From assembly GCF_050016015.1 (NCBI RefSeq), contig NZ_JBNHEQ010000064.1:40824-104823 (forward strand): DNA of 64,000 bases, read 5' to 3'. Below, piece after piece: positions 18,789-28,368 of this stretch. The notes below the pieces were generated by a model, which had not been told where the DNA came from, made no database searches, and worked only from the letters and a program-made list of their open reading frames with translations. How positions within the stretch are numbered: the first letter of the stretch is position 1; each line of letters starts with the position of its first letter. The DNA comes from Trichodesmium sp002260545 (GTDB lineage Bacteria > Cyanobacteriota > Cyanobacteriia > Cyanobacteriales > Microcoleaceae). The position numbers were made by a program, and so were the translations under genes.

Positions 18789-18952
18789 TGAATTATCCAT
18801 CCACATTTATCCCTGTAAATACTCAAATTTTCCAGAAGTAGATAACAGCATTTTTACCCGCAGCAGAAAAAATCAAATCAGAAGTAACTTCGGGAAAATA
18901 ATTATCAGTCTTTATCTCCAGAAAACATTCTTTACTCATCAACAACTAGATT
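18789..18952 (-). pseudogene. Duplicated 3' fragment of the neighbouring GT-C gene
   Basis: ATTATCCATCCACATTTAT, CTCAAATTTTCCAGAAGTAG and TTTACCCGCA are repeated in the same order at 18956-19045 inside the intact gene. The copy lacks about 12 bp, diverges to the right, and overlaps the end of the real gene. The 77-bp array starts immediately beyond it, so the duplication and the array may share an origin. Confidence 0.7.
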
Positions 18953-21094
18953 ATTAATTATCCATCCACATTTATCAGTTAACTTATTACTTTCAATACT
19001 CAAATTTTCCAGAAGTAGATAAACAGGATTTTTACCCGCAAGAGAAAAAATCAAATCTGAGGTAACTCCTGGAAAATAATTCTTAGCAGTTGTATCAAGC
19101 AAATTTCCTTGCTCATCTAATAGAGAAAAGCTAAGAGATAAACCATTACATTCTTGATTAAGAAAATTTAGCTTACCAGTAATTTTGACGGGAGAAGATA
19201 ACTCTCCTAAATAGAGAAAATATTTAGATGTTTGTTTAGTAACATCGGAAGGGTCTGTCATTAAATTATAACTATCATCAGAAACTTGAGTAACTGCCGA
19301 ATAATTATAAGTAATATAAGGAGATTGACTTAAACTCATCCAGTCTAATTGTCTACCCGGACGTTGAGGAACTTGTTGTTGCATTGCTGATAAAGTTTGT
19401 ACGGCAGTTGCTATAGAAGTCGGACGAATTCTTTGATAAAAACTAATAGTTACTCCTCCGTCTAGAACAAATTCTTCTGGCAATTTTTGGAAGTCTTGAC
19501 TAATGGGTAAATTTTGAGTAAAAGCATCATAGACCAATTTGACTAAATCTTGTTGTCCTGGTTTTAATACTTGTTCATCAGTTAATAATACTTTCTGAAA
19601 TGGATGAGCAATAACTATATATTGTGCTGCTAATAATTCTGGCAATGGGTAAGTATCACGGGTGTCAATATGTGGTTTACTTATTGCTCTTAAGTTCGAC
19701 CAATTTTGAGGATTAATTATCCGGTTCGAGTTTCTAATAATATTGGCATTAAATTGATTTGAGGAAGCAGCTACATATACTAATTCTCGATTTGGTGCTA
19801 ATTTATTTAGATAGTCGGTCAAACGCAAAACTTCGTTGTAGTCGGAACGAGTTAATGGGGAAAAGTTACTGGCAAATAATGGTCGTAGGGGGTTATTGAA
19901 TTTGCCGAGTGGTGTTAAACCAAGGGTGAGATTAATAATTAAATATATTCCGGTAATGCTGAGAATTATTAATTTGGTTTTGCCTGGAAAAGTATGAATG
20001 GTTATCCAGATAAATGAGGTGATTCCTAAAACTATTATTGGGGTTAAATGTAGGGTGTAATGAATGTTGCCATAGCGCAGCCAAATTAACCATTCAGCTA
20101 CGGAAAATATTCCGAATAATAAGAGAAAAATAGTAGTAGATGGAATTAAAAATTTTCTCAGAACTCCTACAGAAAATCCTATGGCAATTAATAGTAAGGT
20201 TATTAATCCATAGAAACAGCTATAACGCCAGAATATGTCGGGTATTGATAAGCTCCAAGCTGCATAAAGAGTTCGATAATTTTCTGTTAGAGAACTTTGG
20301 ATAAAACCCCAGGCAAATATTGATATTGTTAGGAATGATGTTAGGGAAATCAGACTAATTTTTATGGCGCTTTCTAAAAGTCTTTTCTTGGAAGTTTTGC
20401 TAGATTTGAAAGTTATCAAAAAGTTAATCATAGTTTGACAACTAATAGCAGCTAGAAAAGCTATGGCGCTATAGGCAAAATGTCGTCTTAAAACTATAGA
20501 TATGCCTAAACAAAATCCAATAATAGGAATTTGCCACCAAGCGGTTAATCTAATATTTTTTATGTAAAACAAAATTGCCAATAAAATGGGTAAAGTCGCT
20601 CCTATATCGGGATATCCTCTTAAAGTCGGACTCCAACTCATAGGTATTAGTAAGGCGATCGCTACTGTTGACCAAAATACCCATTGAGAATTAGTCGGAA
20701 TTAATTTTGTAGCTATTGCTCCTATCAATAAACTAAATGGTAATAAATAGATAAGATTAAGACTGAGGATATAAATAATTCTGTGGTTGCCAAAAATATA
20801 TAAAAATGGAATTAATGGTAGTGTAATTAGATAATTTTTTTGTTGGGATAAGGAACCTAAAATATCATCAATAGCTCTTTGAGTGGATACTCGAAATAAA
20901 TTTGTTAAATTATTCGCAGCATTCTGATATCCGACAAAATCCCACCAATAAATTGTATGTTCGTTAGATACATATATTGATGTTATGGAGAGAATTATCA
21001 AAACTACAGTCAAAAAAATTATGCTATTAATTAGAAAGCTATACTGTGAATTAAATTCAGTATTTAATAATTTTAAGAAAGAGGATTTTTTCAT
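18932..21094 (-). CDS. Large multi-pass membrane protein, GT-C glycosyltransferase-like
   Basis: 720 residues. A membrane segment at about 21-42 is followed by a first extracytoplasmic loop containing YWWDFVGYQNAANNL, whose Asp fits the loop-1 acidic residue of GT-C enzymes (ArnT/PMT/GT39-like). About ten further membrane segments reach residue 385, and a soluble periplasmic domain of about 330 residues ends in CGWIINNLVVDE. Such proteins transfer sugars from polyprenyl-phosphate donors on the outer face of the membrane. Length and layout support the class; identity with a named family was not checked. The start is ATG 21094. Confidence 0.72.
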   Translation of the reverse strand: MKKSSFLKLLNTEFNSQYSFLINSIIFLTVVLIILSITSIYVSNEHTIYWWDFVGYQNAANNLTNLFRVSTQRAIDDILGSLSQQKNYLITLPLIPFLYIFGNHRIIYILSLNLIYLLPFSLLIGAIATKLIPTNSQWVFWSTVAIALLIPMSWSPTLRGYPDIGATLPILLAILFYIKNIRLTAWWQIPIIGFCLGISIVLRRHFAYSAIAFLAAISCQTMINFLITFKSSKTSKKRLLESAIKISLISLTSFLTISIFAWGFIQSSLTENYRTLYAAWSLSIPDIFWRYSCFYGLITLLLIAIGFSVGVLRKFLIPSTTIFLLLFGIFSVAEWLIWLRYGNIHYTLHLTPIIVLGITSFIWITIHTFPGKTKLIILSITGIYLIINLTLGLTPLGKFNNPLRPLFASNFSPLTRSDYNEVLRLTDYLNKLAPNRELVYVAASSNQFNANIIRNSNRIINPQNWSNLRAISKPHIDTRDTYPLPELLAAQYIVIAHPFQKVLLTDEQVLKPGQQDLVKLVYDAFTQNLPISQDFQKLPEEFVLDGGVTISFYQRIRPTSIATAVQTLSAMQQQVPQRPGRQLDWMSLSQSPYITYNYSAVTQVSDDSYNLMTDPSDVTKQTSKYFLYLGELSSPVKITGKLNFLNQECNGLSLSFSLLDEQGNLLDTTAKNYFPGVTSDLIFSLAGKNPVYLLLENLSIESNKLTDKCGWIINNLVVDE

Positions 21095-22260
21095 GTTTAT
21101 GATGATTACTGAAAAAATGTTATAGGAAACTATGTTCAGCTCATTTCCGCTGGTTTATTTTGTATAAAGCCAAGGCTTAATATGTATAATAAATTTAAGT
21201 TTTTTCGGGGTTTAAAGCATTTTTTATTATTCCTTATTCTTGACAATACTGATGCTATCGGAATTGAGATAGCATAAAGATAGCAAAAAAAATGTAAGTA
21301 TTCAAAAGTGTATCGTAAGCATTTCCTGCGGAATGCTGCGCAAACAGCTATTAGCAGTCAACAATCAGCTTTTTTGTTAAAGCATTAAACAGATTTACTA
21401 TGGATATTTAAGGTTTTCATATCTGCTTTAAACCTTATTTAAGCAAGAATTTAAGTGTTTCAATATTCTCATCTAACTTCCTACATATCTGAAGCTAATG
21501 GCTAATAGCTGACGGCTTAATGTTTATAGTCTATCAAAATATGAGATATCTAATAGACATCTCCAAAAATTAAAAATCAAATCAATTATCATCCATAAAT
21601 TATCTATTCTTTATTTACTTTTCCCTGTTCCCTGTTCCCTGTTCCCTGTTCCCTCTTTTCTGGAGATATATAATGGGCAAGCTATATCTTTTTTTAGGAG
21701 TAATAGTATGAGGTGAATAGGAAAATTTGTCTTCCACTTTTAGAAATGACTGCTAATAATTGATGGCTGAATGCTTAGATAAAATTCTTTTCTACCATTA
21801 GCAATAAGTTATAGTTATTTTCATTAACATGAAATACAATTATCAGGTCTTTAATACCACTTCAAAAAAAACAACGCTACAAAAAGTTACATCTAGAAAT
21901 AGATACTTAAAAATAGCTGCTCCAATTTATATTAGATAGCTATATAGCAATCCTCTGCATAGCTGTAATATTTTGGTTGTAGGGGGGAGCGTTTGCTCCG
22001 CATTCCGCAGGAATTCGCCCGTACAGGAGTCATAATTTTAAAGATTTTAAGCTCAAACTAACTATCATAAAAATTGTCAAAACCAATTTAGGATTGCTAT
22101 ATCTATCATTTTTCCTTTTTTTTCAATATTTACTCCTTCTTCCTTCTTCCTTCTTGCTTATTAAAATGACAATTGATTGCCAATCAACCTTATGTTAGAC
22201 TGGAAAAAAATTAGCCCCAAAAACGCAAACTACCGCAAAAACCCCTAATAGTAAATTAAC
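21095..22260. other. 1.2-kb gene-free region with repeats
   Basis: Between divergent genes. Contains GCATTTCCTGCGGAATGCTG (21320-21350), a heptamer run of CCCTGTT (about 21622-21655), repeated AGCTGACGGCTTAATG-like pieces, a MITE (21943-22101) and CTTCTTCCTTCTTCC repeats (22130-22160). No ORF with coding character. Confidence 0.55.
21943..22101. mobile_element. MITE-like element, TATAGCAATCC ends
   Basis: Left end TATAGCAATCCTCTGCATAG and right end CAATTTAGGATTGCTATA form an inverted pair around 159 bp. The interior holds GTTTGCTCCGCATTCCGCAG. Same family as 37281, 38693, 58218 and 59352. Confidence 0.65.
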
Positions 22261-23355
22261 ATGAAAGCATTAATTCTCTCTGGTGGAAAAGGAACAAGGC
22301 TACGTCCTCTTACCTATACAGGAGCAAAGCAATTAGTACCAGTTGCTAATAAGCCTATTTTGTGGTATGGGATTGAAGGTATTGTTGCAGCAGGTATTAC
22401 TGACATTGGAATTATTATTAGTCCAGAAACTGGAAAAGAGGTACAAGAATTAACAGGAAACGGCGAAAAATTCGGAGCTAAAATTACTTATATTCTCCAA
22501 GAACAACCTGCGGGTTTAGCTCACGCTGTTAAAATTGCTCAACCATTTTTGGGAGATTCTCCTTTCATAATGTATCTTGGAGATAATATCATTGAAAGTC
22601 AGCTCGATCAATTTTTATATACTTTTAAACAGGAAGAGTTAGATGCTTTAATTCTGTTACGAAAAGTTCCCAATCCCACAGCTTTTGGTGTAGCAAAAGT
22701 AGATGAAAAAGGAAGAGTTTTAGGATTGGTGGAAAAGCCTAAAGTTCCACCATCAGATTTAGCACTTGTAGGTATATATTTCTTTTCTAATAAAATACAT
22801 AATGCCATTGCTAATATCAAACCTTCAGCTAGAGGAGAATTAGAGATTACTGATGCTATTCAATATTTAATTGACCAACAAACTTATGGAAAAGATAAAG
22901 AAATTTCTGTTGAAGCACGAACTTTAGAAGGTTGGTGGTTAGACACAGGTAAAAAAGATGATTTACTTAGTGCCAATCAAATTATTTTAGATACTCGTAT
23001 AACTAATTCAGTAAATGGAGAAATAGATTCCCAAAGTCAAATTATTGGACGGGTAAAAATTGGTGAAAATACAAAACTAATTAATTGTAGCGTTAGAGGT
23101 CCTGTAATTATAGGTGATAACTGTCACCTAGAAAATTGTTTCATCGGTCCTTATAGTAGTATTGCCGATAATGTCACTTTAATTGATGTTGACCTAGAAC
23201 ACAGTGTCATATTACAAGGAGCAAAAATTATTGAAATTCATCAACGTATTGTTGATAGTTTACTCGGTCGTCGTGCCCAACTAATTAATGCTCCACAACG
23301 TCCTAAAGCATTACGGTTTCTGATCGGAGATGATAGTCAAATAGAATTAACATGA
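22261..23355 (+). CDS. Glucose-1-phosphate thymidylyltransferase, long form
   Basis: A 364-residue sugar-nucleotide synthase that makes an NDP-glucose, probably dTDP-glucose, from glucose 1-phosphate. The N-terminal nucleotidyltransferase domain has the signature SGGKGTRLRPLTYTGAKQLV (7-26), YLGDNI as the metal/substrate loop, and EKPKVPPSDLALVGIYFF. The C-terminal part (about 240-340) contains hexapeptide left-handed beta-helix repeats (IGENTKLINCSVRGPVIIGD), as in the long RmlA-like group of actinomycetes and cyanobacteria. It opens a run of polysaccharide genes, so the product probably feeds the glycosyltransferases downstream. Confidence 0.9.
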   Translation: MKALILSGGKGTRLRPLTYTGAKQLVPVANKPILWYGIEGIVAAGITDIGIIISPETGKEVQELTGNGEKFGAKITYILQEQPAGLAHAVKIAQPFLGDSPFIMYLGDNIIESQLDQFLYTFKQEELDALILLRKVPNPTAFGVAKVDEKGRVLGLVEKPKVPPSDLALVGIYFFSNKIHNAIANIKPSARGELEITDAIQYLIDQQTYGKDKEISVEARTLEGWWLDTGKKDDLLSANQIILDTRITNSVNGEIDSQSQIIGRVKIGENTKLINCSVRGPVIIGDNCHLENCFIGPYSSIADNVTLIDVDLEHSVILQGAKIIEIHQRIVDSLLGRRAQLINAPQRPKALRFLIGDDSQIELT

Positions 23356-23732
23356 TTAGGCAGTAAGCATTCAGCAGTCAGCTATTTATTTTAGTTTGAA
23401 AGAAAACCTTTATTAATCAGGTAAATTGAATTTGACTATAAAAGCCAACTTTTAAAGGCTATATTCATTTCAAACTTCTCCTTTTATCGAAAGGGGTTTG
23501 TTCTCCAAATCCGTTTTTCCCTTGGGTTTGAAACCAAACCCCTACATTTTTTTTTCACGAATCATTTAGGATTAGTATAGCTAACTAATAACTGAAATTA
23601 AATTTTCCCACGCCTAATTTCACCCCTAAGAAACCGGGTTTTTATTAGGATAATTTCTAATTAGACAATGTTTGTTTGTGAAAAAACCCGGTTTATCCTA
23701 AACTTTCAACCCTCCCCGAAGGAGAAACTAAT
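23356..23732. repeat. Spacer with MITE-like GGGTTTGG palindromes
   Basis: Contains GGGGTTTGTTCTCCAAATCC and GTTTGAAACCAAACCCCTAC, closing with CATTTAGGATTAGTATAG (about 23490-23581), a worn copy of the TATAGCAATCC family. A second pair AAACCGGGTTTTT and AAAAACCCGGTTT lies at 23632-23694. GGAGAAAC at 23721 serves the next gene. Confidence 0.55.
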
Positions 23733-24593
23733 ATAAAGACTATCTACTTTCTCACAGTTAACTACTATTCAACTGAGTTAATTAAAAAATTAATCAATTC
23801 AATTCAATTAACTTCCTACCTATTTCAAAAAATTATAATTATTAATAACTCGACCGATGATAAGTCTATTTATCAACTCCAAGAAAATACTATAATTATT
23901 ATCAACTCAGAAAATAATTTAGGATATGGTAAAGCCTGTAATTTAGGATTAAATTGGATTTATACCCAAAATTCCCAAGCAATAGTTTGGTTAATTAATC
24001 CTGACGCTTATTTATTACCTGATTCTCTGGAAAAAGCAGATCATTTCTTAGTAACTCATCCAGAAATTTCTATATTAGGAACAACTGTCTACGAACCCAC
24101 AGGTGAAGTTTGGTTTGGTGGCGGAAAATTTATTCCTGAAACTGGCAAAATAATTGCAAATGAATCTCTTTCAAACACAGAAACATCAATCACAGATTGG
24201 GTGACAGGATGCAGTATGTTAATTAACCTCAAAAACTTTGAAAAATGCCCTCAGTTTGATGAAGATTATTTCTTATACTATGAAGATTTTGACTTTTGTA
24301 GACGTTATATAAAACAAGGTCATAAAATAGCCATCACTAAAACAATATCTGTAATTCATCAACCATCTTCTATTACCAATAAAAAACCAGAATTAAAACT
24401 TGAGTATAGCATCTATAGCTATCTATTGAGTTTAGAAAAACATACAAATAAATTAGTTTTAATATATAGATTACTCAGAATTACTATAGGAGCTTTATTT
24501 TACCTACCAATAAATTATAAAATAGCTGGTGCTAAACTCAAAGCCATTGGGAAATTTATCAGATATAATCGTAGGCTGGGTAGAACGAAGTGA
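23733..24593 (+). CDS. Glycosyltransferase family 2 with an apparent ATA start
   Basis: One uninterrupted frame from a TGA at 23679 to the stop at 24593. Homology-like sequence begins with KTIYFLTVNYYSTELIKKL, the usual N-terminus of GT2 rhamnosyltransferase-like enzymes. It continues with INNSTD, NNLGYGKACNLGL, WLINPDAYLLPDSL (D-x-D region) and DEDYFLYYEDFDFCRR, with a hydrophobic C-terminal patch. At the expected start stands ATA (23733), eight bases after GGAG (23721). No ATG, GTG or TTG occurs in frame before GTG 24201, which would delete the catalytic half. About 286 residues if read from ATA. Start-codon mutation, rare start or sequence error. Confidence 0.65.
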   Translation: MKTIYFLTVNYYSTELIKKLINSIQLTSYLFQKIIIINNSTDDKSIYQLQENTIIIINSENNLGYGKACNLGLNWIYTQNSQAIVWLINPDAYLLPDSLEKADHFLVTHPEISILGTTVYEPTGEVWFGGGKFIPETGKIIANESLSNTETSITDWVTGCSMLINLKNFEKCPQFDEDYFLYYEDFDFCRRYIKQGHKIAITKTISVIHQPSSITNKKPELKLEYSIYSYLLSLEKHTNKLVLIYRLLRITIGALFYLPINYKIAGAKLKAIGKFIRYNRRLGRTK

Positions 24594-24967
24594 AAACCAA
24601 GATAATCTAAAATGGTTGGTTACGACAGATTGTTAAATATCGATCAAAGCTATTATTTTACCTGTAGATAATCGTAGGTTTGCTGGAACAAAGTGAAACC
24701 CAACAAAATCTCAATAGGGTTCAGATGAGACAAAAATTCCTCTAATTGGCAACCTAAAGATGGGCTTTTAGATATTACAACTTTGCCCAAAAAATCCTTA
24801 ACTGAAATGTTGGTTTTATCCTGTGGATAAGCGGAGCTAACATTCCTCAAACCAACTATATTAGCCTTAGTTTAACTACCAATAAATTATCAAATAGTAA
24901 AATATAATGTTGGGTTTCGTTCTTCAACCCAACCTACACAATTTAAATTTTTTGGCTCTAATTATAA
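24594..24967. repeat. Spacer with AACCCAAC repeats
   Basis: Worn tandem copies of GTAGGTTTGCTGGAACAAAG / TGAAACCCAACA and, at 24909-24940, TTGGGTTTCGTTCTTCAACC-type palindrome sequence. No coding signal. Confidence 0.55.
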
Positions 24968-26059
24968 ATGTCTAATGAACTTCTTATTAATTTATCAGTA
25001 TTAATCCCAGAACCAACAGGAATATCGATCTATGCTAATAACATCCTGCCACAACTTCAACAACTTAATCCTACTTTATTAGTTCCTAATAATATTCCTA
25101 ATTTTAACTGCCATATAATCCCTAATAATATGACTCCCGCTCAAGGAACTAAAGGTCATTTACGACGATTATTATGGACTCAATTTCAATTATCAAATAT
25201 CTATAAAAAATTACAAGGAAATATACTTTTTTCTCCTCTTCCAGAAGCGCCATTATTTTCTCAGTGTCGTTATATTGTGATGGCTCACGATTTAATTCCT
25301 TTACGTTTTCCTAAACCTGGTTCTCGCTTAACTGCTTATTTCAAATATTATATTCCCCAAGTATTAAGTCAGGCAGAACATATTATTTGTAATTCTCAAG
25401 CTACGGCAAAAGATATTACTGATTTTTTCCAAATACCACCTGAAAAAATTACTCCTATTCCTTTAGGTTATGATTCTCAAAGATTCCAATTTTTAGACTT
25501 ACCTAAGCAAAATTATTTTCTTTATTTAGGTCGCCACGACCATTATAAAAATCTGCATCGGTTGATAGAAGCTTTTGCTAATTTGCCTAATTTTTCTGAG
25601 TATGAATTATGGCTTGCCGGACCTACAGATAATGTCTATACGCCAACATTAAAAACTCAAATTAAAGAATTAGGTTTAACAAAATTAGTCAAATTTCTTG
25701 ACTATGTTCCTTATTCAAAATTACCCAAAATAATTAATCAGGCGATCGCTCTGGTTTTTCCTAGTTTGTGGGAAGGGTTTGGTTTTCCAGTATTAGAAGC
25801 AATGGCTTGTGGTACTCCTGTTATTACTTCTAATATTTCATCTCTGCCAGAAGTTGCTGGAAATGCTGCTATTTTGGTTAACCCAAAAAATGTGGGAGAA
25901 ATAACTGATGGGATGAATATTATTGCTAAAGATGGGGGGGAGCGATCGAGGCTCTCAACCTTAAGTTTGGCTAGAGCTAAAGAGTTTAGTTGGGAAAAAA
26001 CTGGTTTAGCTACTAGGGAGATAATTCAGAAATGGGGTGATGGGATGGTGGGAGAATAG
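24968..26059 (+). CDS. Glycosyltransferase family 4
   Basis: A 363-residue GT-B glycosyltransferase of the mannosyltransferase-like GT4 group. The N-terminal domain includes LIPEPTGISIYANNILP and MAHDLIPLRFPKPGSR (the HDLIPL motif frequent in this subgroup). The C-terminal domain has YLGRHDHYKNLHRLIEAF, followed by the E-x7-E region LWEGFGFPVLEAMACGTPVI. Both halves are complete. Located in the polysaccharide region after RmlA and the GT2 gene, so it probably adds a hexose to the same glycan. Specific linkage unknown. Confidence 0.92.
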   Translation: MSNELLINLSVLIPEPTGISIYANNILPQLQQLNPTLLVPNNIPNFNCHIIPNNMTPAQGTKGHLRRLLWTQFQLSNIYKKLQGNILFSPLPEAPLFSQCRYIVMAHDLIPLRFPKPGSRLTAYFKYYIPQVLSQAEHIICNSQATAKDITDFFQIPPEKITPIPLGYDSQRFQFLDLPKQNYFLYLGRHDHYKNLHRLIEAFANLPNFSEYELWLAGPTDNVYTPTLKTQIKELGLTKLVKFLDYVPYSKLPKIINQAIALVFPSLWEGFGFPVLEAMACGTPVITSNISSLPEVAGNAAILVNPKNVGEITDGMNIIAKDGGERSRLSTLSLARAKEFSWEKTGLATREIIQKWGDGMVGE

Positions 26060-26766
26060 AAGCTATTTGGTATCTTTTTCATTCTAAGAGGTATCTGAAA
26101 AAAATCGCCTGTCAAAGAAAGGATTTTCGGTTGCATCCTCACAAAAATTGTGATATCCTAAAGTTTGACTGGGCTATTTCGTATATACACATGACTTTTT
26201 ATTCAATTAAAATATTCAGGAATTTTTCCAAGAAGCAGTACCAGAAATATTTTCATCTTGTAGAACTTACTTGACTACAGATGCTTGTTTTTTCCTCATC
26301 AAATCTTTCCAGCCCTCCCTCTTAAGTGCAGAGCCAAAAACATTTTCATTCTGCCAAGCTCCCTAAAAAAGTCGCGCGTCAAAAGACTTTCAGTTGCATC
26401 CTCAAAAAAATTGTGATACCATATAATCTAATAGGAGTATTTCGCCTATATACATGATTTTTTATTCAACTAATTAAACTAAAAAGTATTGTTTCCCAGC
26501 TCAAAAGGAATAAGGAATGTTGTAGATCAAGAAAACCAACCTACAAAAGACTTCTTTAGTGAGAAGAATATATGAGTGAAAATCACCAAAATTTAATCAA
26601 TAACCATAAAGATTGAGATAGAATCCAGTTATACAGTGTATGTTTATAACTATATTCAATCACCCCATCACCCCATCACCCCACCACCCCACCTCATTAT
26701 TTAGTATTAAGTCCGGAGGTGCTATTCTCTTTGTTGAGAGTGAGAATAACTAAATATTGACGAGGA
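26060..26766. repeat. Inverted copy of the 17.8-kb dispersed element
   Basis: Two blocks with GGTTGCATCCTC and ATTGTGATA (TTGCAT at 26131 and 26394), separated by CCAGAAATATTTTCATCTTG and CCTCATCAAATCTTTCCAGCC. These are reverse-complement matches to 17820-18440. The right part (26655-26690) holds CACCCCAC repeats. CGAGGAG at 26761 precedes glmM. Confidence 0.6.
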
Positions 26767-26775
26767 GTGAAAATT

Positions 26776-28233
26776 ATGGTAGCAACACCATCATTCAAAC
26801 CAACTTACGGACAAAACACCTTTAACTTATCACCCAAAGCAATAACAACAACATTGCCTTGGAACAACACCTCACTGCCCACAACCCCCTTATTCGGTAC
26901 AGATGGCATCCGAGGCAAAGCAGGAGAACTACTCACCGCCCCCTTAGCCCTGCAAATAGGTTTTTGGGCTGGACAAGTATTGAGCCAATATTCTCCAAAC
27001 CCCGGCCCGATAATTATGGGTCAAGATACCAGAAACTCTGGCAATATGTTAGCCATGGCTCTATCAGCAGGTTTAACAGCAGCAGGCTTAGAAGTTTGGA
27101 ATTTAGGTTTATGCCCTACTCCTTGTGTTGCCCATCTTACTAGCGTTTCAGAAGCAATAGGCGGGGTAATGATTTCTGCTAGTCATAATCCACCCGAAGA
27201 TAATGGAATTAAATTTTTTGGCTCCGACGGTACAAAACTCCCTCCAGAATTACAGAAACAGATAGAATCTGGAATTAGAGGAACGGCGGATTTTCCCACC
27301 ATCCATAGTAACTGGGGACAGCATTACCATAGACCAGAATTAGTCAAAGACTACCAAGCATCTCTACATTCTCCTTTAACACCACGATATTTGCAGGGAA
27401 TGAAAATAGTTCTAGACTTAGCTTGGGGGGCAGCAGTTCATACTGCCCCAGAAGTTTTTCAGGGAATGGGGGCAGAAATTATTTGTTTACATGACCAACC
27501 AAACGGCGATCTGATCAATGTTAACTGTGGTTCGACCCATCTTCATACTCTCCAACAAGCAGTAATAGAAAATCAAGCTGATATGGGATTTGCCTTTGAT
27601 GGAGATGCTGACCGAGTATTAGCAGTAGATTCTCAAGGTCGTTCTATTGATGGAGATTATATTCTCTATTTTTGGGGCCAAAGCTTAAGTAAAGCAGGCT
27701 TACTACCAAACAATTTAATTGTTACTACTGTCATGGCAAATTTAGGCTTTGAACGTGCTTGGCAGAAACAGGGTGGACAAATGTTACGGACTAAAGTGGG
27801 AGACCAATATGTTCATGCAGAAATGGAGCGCACAGGTTCAATGTTAGGTGGAGAACAATCAGGACATATTCTCTGTCCCCACTATGCCATTACAGGAGAT
27901 GGTCTAATGACGGCCTTGCATTTGGCCACTCTAGTTAAAAATTCTGGAGTTTCTCTAGCAGAATTAGTAGACCAAAGCTTTCAGACCTATCCCCAATTGC
28001 TCCGAAATGTCCGGGTTGAAGACCGCGATCGCCGAGCGAACTGGAAAAACTGCGAACCATTAGTCAGAGCTATTGAAGAAGCAGAAACAGCTCTAGCAGA
28101 TTTTGGGCGGGTATTAGTCCGAGCCTCTGGCACAGAGCCAGTAATTCGAGTTATGGTAGAAGCAATTAATGCTGAACTAGCAAACTCTTGGACTGAGAAC
28201 TTAGTTTTAGCAGTCCAGCAACATCTGGCTTGA
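26776..28233 (+). CDS. glmM: Phosphoglucosamine mutase
   Basis: 485 residues from ATG 26776 (a GTG at 26767 would add three). Converts glucosamine 6-phosphate to glucosamine 1-phosphate for UDP-GlcNAc, used in peptidoglycan and glycans. It shows FGTDGIRG at the N-terminus, the phosphoserine loop ISASHNPPEDNGIKFF (Ser136), the metal loop DGDADR, the substrate loop GGEQSGHI and the phosphate-binding RASGTEPVIRVMVEA. All four domains are complete. CGAGGAG sits about 9 bp before the ATG, which favours this start. The GlmM call rests on the FGTDGIRG and GGEQSGH motifs. Confidence 0.93.
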   Translation: MVATPSFKPTYGQNTFNLSPKAITTTLPWNNTSLPTTPLFGTDGIRGKAGELLTAPLALQIGFWAGQVLSQYSPNPGPIIMGQDTRNSGNMLAMALSAGLTAAGLEVWNLGLCPTPCVAHLTSVSEAIGGVMISASHNPPEDNGIKFFGSDGTKLPPELQKQIESGIRGTADFPTIHSNWGQHYHRPELVKDYQASLHSPLTPRYLQGMKIVLDLAWGAAVHTAPEVFQGMGAEIICLHDQPNGDLINVNCGSTHLHTLQQAVIENQADMGFAFDGDADRVLAVDSQGRSIDGDYILYFWGQSLSKAGLLPNNLIVTTVMANLGFERAWQKQGGQMLRTKVGDQYVHAEMERTGSMLGGEQSGHILCPHYAITGDGLMTALHLATLVKNSGVSLAELVDQSFQTYPQLLRNVRVEDRDRRANWKNCEPLVRAIEEAETALADFGRVLVRASGTEPVIRVMVEAINAELANSWTENLVLAVQQHLA

Positions 28234-28368
28234 AAAAGCGGTCAGCACTCAGCACTCAGCACTCAGCAAGATTATTTTTTTCAAGTTTAGAAGGGGATTT
28301 TAACCCCAAGCTTACAAAGCTGATATCTGAATGCTAAAAGCTGATAGCTAGTTAAAACTGACTCAACA
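28234..28368. repeat. Short spacer with CAGCACT repeats
   Basis: GTCAGCACTCAGCACTCAGC tandem heptamers (28239-28268) lie between glmM and hpsL. Nothing else is evident. Confidence 0.5.
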
